Source: Hyphomicrobiales bacterium
Lineage (GTDB): Bacteria; Pseudomonadota; Alphaproteobacteria; Rhizobiales; Xanthobacteraceae
Assembly: GCA_016201085.1 (NCBI GenBank)
Contig: JACQDO010000318.1
Location: 1 to 5,582 of the forward strand
DNA: 5,582 nt
Direction: 5' to 3'
Shown: one piece after another, positions 1 to 4,372 of the stretch
How the letters are laid out: every line of letters begins with the position of its first letter
Position numbering within the stretch: position 1 is the first letter of the stretch
Made by a program: the position numbers and the translations under genes
Notes under the pieces: generated by a model
The model's input: the letters and a program-made list of their open reading frames with translations, nothing else
The model's database searches: none
Told to the model about the DNA's origin: nothing

Positions 1-112
1 GAATGACCAGCACCGCGCCGGCCAGACGCGGCATGGCGCGCGCTACGCGCACGATGTCGCGATAGGCCAGCACGACCCCCCGCATGATTGGCAATCGTCC
101 GCGCTTCGCCAT
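1..112 (-). CDS. N-terminus of an unidentified, probable membrane protein (partial)
   Basis: The frame begins at ATG 112-110 and stays open for 37 codons to the window edge, so only the N-terminus is visible. It reads MAKRGRLPIMRGVVLAYRDI and continues with VRVARAMPRLAGAVLVI. It is a basic start, then an amphipathic stretch, then the beginning of a hydrophobic segment at about residue 30, as in inner-membrane proteins with a short positive cytoplasmic N-terminus. ATG 112 is the first ATG after an in-frame stop about 15 codons upstream. The ribosome binding site is weak (GGGGCTGG). It lies on the same strand as, and downstream of, the toxin-antitoxin pair. The family cannot be recognised from this fragment. 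A longer protein that begins at 206 in another frame, joined by a frameshift, is an alternative. Confidence 0.45.
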   Translation of the reverse strand, partial: MAKRGRLPIMRGVVLAYRDIVRVARAMPRLAGAVLVI

Positions 113-128
113 GGCTGCCAGCCCCGAT

Positions 129-206
129 TCAGTGCGCGCCCAGTCTAGACCGATTCAGCGGCGGTTTCAGCGGCGGCGGGGGATTAGCGTTACCCAGATC
201 GCGCAT
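129..206 (-). CDS. Tiny proline-rich ORF with a strong ribosome binding site
   Basis: ATG 206-204 opens a 25-codon frame ending in TGA at 131-129. The peptide starts MRDLGNANPPPPLKPPLNRS and ends RLGAH. An excellent Shine-Dalgarno sequence (AAGGGGGA) sits 7 bases before the ATG, much better than that of the membrane-protein frame starting 16 bases beyond its stop. It could be a leader or coupling peptide for that downstream gene. It could equally be the true N-terminus of the downstream gene, separated from it by a frameshift around 129-160. Proline-rich cytoplasmic tails before a first membrane helix are common, which fits the second reading. It shows no recognisable domain, and its reality as a separate gene is uncertain. 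Confidence 0.3.
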   Translation of the reverse strand: MRDLGNANPPPPLKPPLNRSRLGAH

Positions 207-230
207 GGCGCGGTCCCCCTTAAGACCAGC

Positions 231-517
231 TCAGTCCAGGTCCCAAGGCCGCCGCCGCGAGGTGTGACGGATATGGTTGATATAAATCTCTCCGGCTTCA
301 ATGGCGTAAAATATGAAATAGCGGAAGCGCGGCATAACCACGACACGACCGTTGGGTTCGTCGACTTCGCGCCCTGGTACGGCGCCTGCCCGATTTGCAA
401 TGCGCGATCGATTAACCGCGTGACGACGCGCGATGCCGCCGCCGGATTGTCCTTCTCGATGTAGGCGTGAATGCGCGAGAGGTCGTCCAACGCCGGTCGC
501 GTGAAGCGAACCTTCAT
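231..517 (-). pseudogene. ParE/RelE-family toxin gene, broken by a frameshift
   Basis: The N-terminal half starts at ATG 517 with MKVRFTRPALDDLSRIHAYI and goes on through AAASRVVTRLIDRA. This is the typical ParE start: beta-strand, then the helix pair with ALDDL...I..YI. Around residue 46 the frame loses similarity to the family. The matching C-terminal half, GREVDEPNGRVVVMPRFRYF then IFYAIEAGEIYINHIRHTSR, lies in another minus-strand frame and stops at TGA 233-231. The 231-517 span is 287 bases, one short of 96 codons. A single lost base near 377-385 (between GCGCCG and TACCAGG) therefore explains the break, and the repaired product would be about 95 aa, normal for ParE. The intact family acts on DNA gyrase or on ribosome-bound mRNA; which applies cannot be told here. 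As read, the frameshifted product keeps only the first half and then an unrelated tail, so it is probably inactive. A sequencing error is the main alternative. Confidence 0.75.
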
Positions 518-741
518 CCCCGATGGCGTCGATAAAACGCCTCCAGTTCCGTATCCGACACGAACTCGCCGCGACGCGCCGCTTCCATGCCTTTGCGCAC
601 CGCCGCGCGCTCGTCGTCACTCAGGCGATAGACGTCTTCGTGCCAGCGCACGATCTCGTCGACGGTTTCCGCCACCTCGCCGAGCAATTCCTCGGGCAAT
701 GCGGCCACGCGTTCAAGCAGGTCTTGGCGCTTCGGACTCAT
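514..741 (-). CDS. Antitoxin of a ParE/RelE-type toxin-antitoxin pair
   Basis: This is a 75-aa acidic, helical protein. Residues 1-35 form a leucine-rich helix region (RQDLLERVAALPEELLGEVA). The C-terminal third has the pattern LSDDERAAVRKGMEAARRGE followed by FVSDTELEAFYRRHRG, seen in small antitoxins encoded just before ParE toxins. Such C-terminal tails wrap around and block the toxin. I see no clear ribbon-helix-helix, Phd or AbrB DNA-binding motif, so any autoregulation is uncertain. The start at 741 is supported by AGGA seven bases upstream. Its stop overlaps the toxin start as ATGA (517-514), the usual translational coupling that makes antitoxin first. Because the toxin frame is broken, this may now be an orphan antitoxin. 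Confidence 0.75.
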   Translation of the reverse strand: MSPKRQDLLERVAALPEELLGEVAETVDEIVRWHEDVYRLSDDERAAVRKGMEAARRGEFVSDTELEAFYRRHRG

Positions 742-802
742 GGCAGATTCCTATCACATCGCCAGCGCGGGCGCATGTCTATCGACCGCCTCACCTCACT
801 AA

Positions 803-821
803 CGACCGAGACGCACGGTCG
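803..821. promoter_or_regulatory. Inverted repeat in the divergent antitoxin/regulator intergenic region (possible operator)
   Basis: Perfect 6-bp arms CGACCG (803-808) and CGGTCG (816-821) surround a 7-base spacer. A further direct copy of CGACCG lies at 783-788, exactly 20 bp (about two helical turns) before the left arm. The repeat is about 60 bp from the antitoxin start and 41 bp from the regulator ATG, where a shared operator would be expected. The arms are short and GC-rich, so chance occurrence is quite possible. Confidence 0.3.
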
Positions 822-862
822 AGGCCTTGTGCATGCGTGCCATTTTTGACACAATTCGACTC

Positions 863-1171
863 ATGAAAAGATCAGGGAAGAAAAAGAAGAAAGGCTACGT
901 CGACCACAGCGAAACGTTCGACGAGTTTCTCGCCAAGGACGGCCTGCTGGCGGAGACCGAGGAGTCGGCGATCAAGGAAATCATTGCCGACCAGATCAAG
1001 CTGGCGATGGACAAGAAGGGCCTGAGTAAAACTGCGATGGCGGCACGCATGAAGACCAGCCGCCGGCAGCTCGACCGGCTGCTCGATCCGGACAATCCGT
1101 CGGTGACGCTGGCCACGCTGCGGCGCGCGGCAAGCGCGGTGGGGCGGAATTTGCGGGTGGAGCTGGAGTGA
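863..1171 (+). CDS. Xre/HigA-like helix-turn-helix protein, orphan antitoxin-type regulator
   Basis: This is a 102-aa protein. A strongly basic N-terminus (MKRSGKKKKKGY) is followed by an acidic helical segment (residues 15-50, HSETFDEFLAKDGLL, then ESAIKEIIADQIKLAM). A helix-turn-helix follows at about residues 53-90 (GLSKTAMAARMKTSRRQLDR, then VTLATLRRAASAVGR), and the end is the beta-like tail NLRVELE. This is the layout of the Xre-type antitoxins that accompany HigB/RelE-like toxins and repress their own promoter. ATG 863 was chosen because the LysArg-rich N-terminus starts there and the extension back to TTG 827 adds nothing family-like. There is no Shine-Dalgarno sequence before ATG 863. 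No toxin gene adjoins it: upstream is the divergent antitoxin and downstream is a repeat and non-coding DNA. It may be a solitary regulator or the remnant of a second toxin-antitoxin pair. Confidence 0.8.
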   Translation: MKRSGKKKKKGYVDHSETFDEFLAKDGLLAETEESAIKEIIADQIKLAMDKKGLSKTAMAARMKTSRRQLDRLLDPDNPSVTLATLRRAASAVGRNLRVELE

Positions 1172-1174
1172 ATT

Positions 1175-1261
1175 GTAGCCCGTATGGAGCGAAGCGACAT
1201 GCGGGAAAACGCATAGCATTGTTCACACGTCCCGGATTTCGCTCCGCTCAATCCGGGCTAC
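1175..1261. repeat. GTAGCCC-type intergenic palindromic repeat
   Basis: The left arm 1175-1206 begins GTAGCCCGTATGGAGCGAAG. The right arm 1230-1261, reverse complemented, begins GTAGCCCGGATTGAGCGGAG. The 32-base arms match at 27 positions around a 23-base centre, so the transcript could fold into a long hairpin. Elements of the form GTAGCCCGGATGGAGCGAAGC are widespread intergenic (REP-like) repeats in proteobacteria. It starts 3 bases after the stop of the helix-turn-helix gene and may act as its transcription end or mRNA-stabilising structure. No T-run follows, so a classical terminator is not shown. Confidence 0.8.
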
Positions 1262-1466
1262 GCTTGCTGGCAAACACGTTGTGACTTGTTCGGATCAAAG
1301 GATGTTTCGAAACATGCTCAAGAAATCGTCGACACAAACGACAGCCCGCGAGCGGAAAGAAACTTGGCATTTCATAATTTGCTCGAAGCAATGAAAGCTG
1401 ATCTTCGAGGATAATGGAAAGTACAGCGCTAATTTTGCGGCGCTGGGATAATCAAACAGGAAACCC
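1262..1466. other. Non-coding, relatively AT-rich intergenic stretch
   Basis: This stretch lies between the REP-like repeat and the stop of the vWA gene and is visibly less GC-rich than its surroundings. It holds a perfect 14-bp palindrome ATGTTTCGAAACAT at 1302-1315 and a 7-bp inverted repeat CTCGAAG/CTTCGAG at 1382-1388 and 1403-1409. A 30-codon frame from ATG 1302 (MFRNMLKKSSTQTTARERKE...) shows no family resemblance and has no usefully spaced ribosome binding site, so I do not call it a gene. The composition could reflect a decayed insert. Confidence 0.5.
1424..1445 (-). terminator. Weak candidate terminator hairpin after the vWA gene
   Basis: CAGCGC (1424-1429) pairs with GCGCTG (1440-1445) over a 10-base loop, beginning about 20 bases beyond the stop of the minus-strand vWA gene. 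On the minus strand it is followed by TACTTTCCATTATC, which is only moderately T-rich. The position is right, but the stem is short and the U-tract poor. Confidence 0.3.
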
Positions 1467-2639
1467 TCAACTCACCAACTCCCGCATCGCCCGATCCAGC
1501 CCATCCAACGTCAGCGGATACATCCGCCCTTCCATCAGCTGCTGCACCATCTTGATCGAATAGGTGAAGTCCCATTCCTTCTCCGGCACCGGATTGAGCC
1601 ACACCGCCGCCGGATAGGTGCGCGTCACGCGCTCCAGCCACGTAGCCCCCGGCTCGTCGTTGTAATGCTCGACCGAGCCGCCCTGCGAGCTGATCTCGTA
1701 CGGCGACATCGAGGCGTCGCCGACGAACACCACCTTGTAGTCGTGCGGATAGGTGTGCAGCAGGTCCCAGGTCGCGGTGGTGGCCTGGAAGCGGCGACGG
1801 TTCTCCTTCCACACCTTCTCGTACAGGCAATTGTGGAAGTAGAAATGCTCCATGTGCTTGAACTCGGTGCGCGCCGCCGAGAACAGCTCCTCGGTCGCCT
1901 TGATGTGCCAGTCCATCGAGCCGCCGATGTCGAAGAACAGCAGCACCTTCACCGCGTTGTGCCGCTCCGGCCGCAGCAATATGTCGAGATAGCCCTTGTG
2001 CGCGGTGCCGCGGATGGTGCCGTCGAGGTCGAGCTCCTCCGGCGCGCCGGTGCGGGCGAACTTGCGCAGGCGGCGCAGCGCGATCTTGATGTTGCGGGTG
2101 CCGAGTTCGACGTTTTCGTCGAGGTCCTTGAACTCGCGCTTGTCCCACACCTTGACGGCGCGGCGATGCGTGCTCTCGCCGCCGATGCGGATGCCTTCCG
2201 GATTGTAGCCGGCATTACCAAAAGGAGATGTGCCGCCGGTGCCGATCCATTTCGAGCCGCCCTGGTGGCGGCCCTTCTGCTCGGCCAGGCGTTTTTTCAG
2301 CTCCTCGAGCAATTTGTCGAGCCCGCCGAGCGCCTGGATCTGCTTCTTCTCTTCTTCCGTCAGATATTTGTCGGCCAGTTTTTTGAGCCACTCGGCCGGA
2401 ATCTCGGCCTCGATGGCCTCGCCCAGCATCTCCAGCCCCTTGAACACATGGCCGAACACGCGGTCGAACTTGTCGAGGTTGCGCTCGTCCTTCACCAGCG
2501 AGGCGCGCGACAGGTAATAGAAGTCCTCCACCCGGCGGCCGGCCAGATCGGCCTCCATCGCCTGCATCAGCGTCAAATACTCGCGCAGCGTCACCGGCAC
2601 GCCGGCGGATTTGAGTTCGGTGAAGAAGGTGACGAACAT
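1467..2639 (-). CDS. CoxE-like von Willebrand factor A (vWA) domain protein
   Basis: A 390-aa soluble protein is predicted, with no signal peptide or membrane helix. The N-terminal third is helical: MFVTFFTELKSAGVPVTLRE at the start, and a Lys/Glu-rich possible coiled coil at about residues 93-123. The conserved signature SKWIGTGGTSPFGNAGYNPE (129-148) follows. The C-terminal half is the vWA fold, opening at about residue 230 with the metal-site strand LLFFDIGGSM. Here the classic DxSxS is DxGxS (Asp237, Ser241), as is usual in the CoxE group. A second acidic motif, VFVGDASMSP, lies near residue 308. CoxE-type proteins usually work with a MoxR-type AAA+ ATPase to remodel or metallate a target enzyme, but no ATPase gene is adjacent here. 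The start at ATG 2639 is chosen because family members begin MFV.FF.EL. ATG 2666 or TTG 2675 would add 9 or 12 residues. No good ribosome binding site decides between them. The target is unknown. Confidence 0.88.
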   Translation of the reverse strand: MFVTFFTELKSAGVPVTLREYLTLMQAMEADLAGRRVEDFYYLSRASLVKDERNLDKFDRVFGHVFKGLEMLGEAIEAEIPAEWLKKLADKYLTEEEKKQIQALGGLDKLLEELKKRLAEQKGRHQGGSKWIGTGGTSPFGNAGYNPEGIRIGGESTHRRAVKVWDKREFKDLDENVELGTRNIKIALRRLRKFARTGAPEELDLDGTIRGTAHKGYLDILLRPERHNAVKVLLFFDIGGSMDWHIKATEELFSAARTEFKHMEHFYFHNCLYEKVWKENRRRFQATTATWDLLHTYPHDYKVVFVGDASMSPYEISSQGGSVEHYNDEPGATWLERVTRTYPAAVWLNPVPEKEWDFTYSIKMVQQLMEGRMYPLTLDGLDRAMRELVS

Positions 2640-2696
2640 GGCCCGTGGTTTCGCGCCTCTCGGCATGGTCGTCAAGCGCTAGACGCGCCCGTTCTT

Positions 2697-2850
2697 TCCC
2701 TCTCCCCTTGCGGGAGAGGGTGCCCGAGCGGAGGCGAAGCCGAGCGAGGGCGGGTGAGGGGTCGGCGTCTCGTGAGGCACTGACCCCCTCGCCCGGCTCG
2801 TGCTCGCTATCGCTCCGCACTCGCCACCCTCTCCCGCAAGGGGAGAGGGT
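2697..2850. repeat. Large inverted repeat of two CCCTCTCCCC-type hairpin units
   Basis: Two arms of about 75 bases (2697-2771 and 2775-2850) are inverted, imperfect copies of one another. The outer 25 bases are nearly identical, and similarity continues through GAGCG-, GCGAG- and GAGGGG-like blocks towards the centre. Each arm carries its own hairpin: CCCTCTCCC (2698-2706) with GGGAGAGGG (2712-2720), and the same pair at 2827-2835 and 2841-2849, each with a 5-base loop. This two-unit layout resembles REP doublets (BIMEs), and CCCTCTCCCCTTGCGGGAGA elements are common between genes of Bradyrhizobium-like bacteria. It sits between two divergent genes, where any promoters must lie inside or beside it. 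Confidence 0.88.
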
Positions 2851-2947
2851 TAAGTGTACTTGCGGCTCGCCCCTAGCCGGGCCTACGTCAAGCCGGTTAC
2901 AACAGCCCCAAGAAACGATAACGGACGTAAGGCCGGGGGGATTCAGA
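2851..2947 (+). promoter_or_regulatory. Leader region of the first membrane-protein gene, with a G-rich ribosome binding site
   Basis: About 97 bases separate the repeat from ATG 2948. The segment GGCCGGGGGG (2931-2940) ends 7 bases before the ATG and can serve as the Shine-Dalgarno site. This decides the start against the longer upstream open frame that reads through the repeat. No convincing -35/-10 pair was found: TACAAC at 2898 and GATAAC at 2917 lack a partner at proper spacing. Confidence 0.4.
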
Positions 2948-4297
2948 ATGCCTGCGCGCGAGCGCGCCCAATGGGCGCTTGCCGTGTTCTTATCGCTCGC
3001 GTTGCTCATGTCGCCCGCCTTGTGGAACGGCTTCCCGCTGCTGCAATACGACACCGGCGGCTATCTGGCGCGCTGGTACGAAGGCATCCTGGTGCCGAGC
3101 CGCGCCGTGGTCTACGGCCTCATCCTCAATGCCGGCGTGCCGCTCGGGCTGTGGCCGGTGGTGCTGCTGCAATCGGCGCTCACCGTGTGGATCGTCGCGC
3201 TCATGCTGCGCGCGCACAAGCTGGGCAAACGACCGTGGCTGCTGCTCGGCACCGTCGCGGCGCTCACGGTCTGCACCACCCTGCCCTGGCTGAGCGCGAT
3301 CCTGCTCACCGACATATTCTGCGGGCTTGGCGTGCTGGCGCTTTATCTGCTGCTCATGCGCGGCGATCTCATCGCGCGCTGGGAACATTTCGGCCTGATC
3401 GCGCTCATCGCCGTTGCCGCCGCCACCCACAGCGCCACGCTTGCCGTGCTGCTGGCGCTGCTGCTGGCGGCTGTCGTGCTTTTTCTCTTCGATCGCCGGC
3501 GCATCCGCATCGCCGGCATCGGGCGCGGCCTGCTCGCGCTCGCGCTCGGCGCCGCCTTGGTGTTTGCCGCCGATTATGTCGTGGCCAAGCGGCTGGCCTG
3601 GACGCCGGGCGGCTTCGCGCTCTCCTTCGGCCGCATGTTGCAAGACGGCATCGTCGCCAAATATCTCGACGAACACTGCCCCGCTGCGAAGCTCACGCTC
3701 TGCGCCTACAAGGACGAGCTGCCGCGCGACGCCGACGTCTGGTTCTGGGGCACCCCGCTATTCGACCGGCTTGGCCGTTTCGCCGGCCTTGGCGACGAGA
3801 TGGAGGAGATCGCAATCAAAAGCGTGCTCGCCTATCCCGTCCTGCAAGCCGAGACCGCACTGATCGCCACCGGCAAGCAGTTGATCGACGTGCGCAGCGG
3901 CGAAGGCGTGGTCAACGACATCTGGCACACGTATGCGATCGTCGAACGCTTCACCCCGCAACTGGTGCCGGCCATGCGCGCCGCGCGCCAGCAGGCGGGC
4001 GACATCGGCTTCACGGCGATCAACCGCCTGCACTATCCGCTGGCGCTCATCGCCATGGCATTGCTGCCTTTGATCCTGTGGCTGGCCTGGCGCCGCCTTC
4101 TGCCGTCCGCCATCGGCGAACTGGCCGCCACCGTCATGCTGGCGCTGCTCGCCAATGCCTTCGTCTGCGGCGCGCTGTCCAATCCGCACGACCGCTACGG
4201 CGCCCGCATGGTGTGGCTGGCGAGTTTGGCGGTGGCACTCGCCATCGTCCGCAACCGCGGGCCCGCCCGCGACATTTCGCCCGCGCTCGTGTCCTGA
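2948..4297 (+). CDS. Polytopic membrane protein with a DTGGY motif, possible GT-C-like glycosyltransferase
   Basis: A 449-aa inner-membrane protein is predicted. Hydrophobic segments lie at about residues 8-28, 53-71, 72-88, 98-116, 119-137, 148-181 (probably two), 193-212, 364-382, 391-410 and 421-435. Directly after the first helix comes PALWNGFPLLQYDTGGY (23-39). An Asp just outside helix 1 is where GT-C glycosyltransferases such as the ArnT/PMT type keep a catalytic acid, so Asp35 is a candidate. A long loop (about 213-363), probably periplasmic, holds TPGG, FGR, YLDEHCP, LCAYKDELP and the pair Cys244/Cys252, plus DADVWFWG (261-268). The end carries SNPHDRYGARMVWL (411-424). The ATG is supported by the G-rich ribosome binding site; the open frame extends further upstream, but only through repeat DNA. 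The next gene is a paralogue, 75 bp downstream on the same strand. The family is not known to me by name. The transferase role is inference from layout; a non-enzymatic membrane protein is possible. Confidence 0.8.
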   Translation: MPARERAQWALAVFLSLALLMSPALWNGFPLLQYDTGGYLARWYEGILVPSRAVVYGLILNAGVPLGLWPVVLLQSALTVWIVALMLRAHKLGKRPWLLLGTVAALTVCTTLPWLSAILLTDIFCGLGVLALYLLLMRGDLIARWEHFGLIALIAVAAATHSATLAVLLALLLAAVVLFLFDRRRIRIAGIGRGLLALALGAALVFAADYVVAKRLAWTPGGFALSFGRMLQDGIVAKYLDEHCPAAKLTLCAYKDELPRDADVWFWGTPLFDRLGRFAGLGDEMEEIAIKSVLAYPVLQAETALIATGKQLIDVRSGEGVVNDIWHTYAIVERFTPQLVPAMRAARQQAGDIGFTAINRLHYPLALIAMALLPLILWLAWRRLLPSAIGELAATVMLALLANAFVCGALSNPHDRYGARMVWLASLAVALAIVRNRGPARDISPALVS

Positions 4298-4305
4298 ACC
4301 AAATC

Positions 4306-4340
4306 GCGGCGCCGGCGTTCACATCGCGCCGGCTTGCCGC
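4306..4340 (+). terminator. Intercistronic GC-rich hairpin between the two paralogues
   Basis: GCGGC-GCCGGCG (4306-4317) pairs with CGCCGGC (4327-4333) and then GCCGC (4336-4340), giving a 12-bp stem with a 2-base bulge and a 9-base loop. It starts 8 bases after the stop of the first membrane-protein gene. No T-run follows (TATGGTCG), so it is more likely a processing, stabilising or partial attenuation structure than a full terminator. Confidence 0.35.
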
Positions 4341-4372
4341 TATGGTCGCCCCGCCGGGGTAAGCGTCGCGGG

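Noticed and set aside
84..464. A plus-strand open frame over the toxin region
   Set aside because: The minus strand encodes recognisable ParE halves with an ATGA-coupled antitoxin; the plus-strand translation has no family-like pattern.
832..845. Sigma-54-like TGGCAC...GC on the minus strand upstream of the antitoxin
   Set aside because: The distance between GG and GC is 7 instead of the required 10 bases.
1302..1394. A 30-codon ORF starting in the palindrome
   Set aside because: The only purine-rich site directly touches the ATG, no homology is recognisable, and the length is within chance for an AT-richer stretch.
1665..2783. A 372-codon plus-strand open frame antisense to the vWA gene
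   Set aside because: The minus-strand frame carries clear CoxE/vWA motifs. The plus-strand frame has no domain and is a product of GC-rich codon bias.
2645..2947. Upstream extension of the first membrane-protein frame by about 100 codons
   Set aside because: It reads through the 2697-2850 inverted repeat, shows no family-like sequence, and a good ribosome binding site and typical N-terminus are present at 2948.
3922..3935. Sigma-54-like TGGCAC...TGC on the plus strand
   Set aside because: It lies inside a well-supported coding sequence and lacks the consensus T before the TGC.
2854..4362. A 502-codon open frame on the plus strand overlapping the first membrane protein
   Set aside because: It is arginine/alanine/histidine-rich low-complexity translation, the usual shadow of a GC-rich gene in another frame. 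The 2948-4297 frame has helices and motifs shared with a paralogue.
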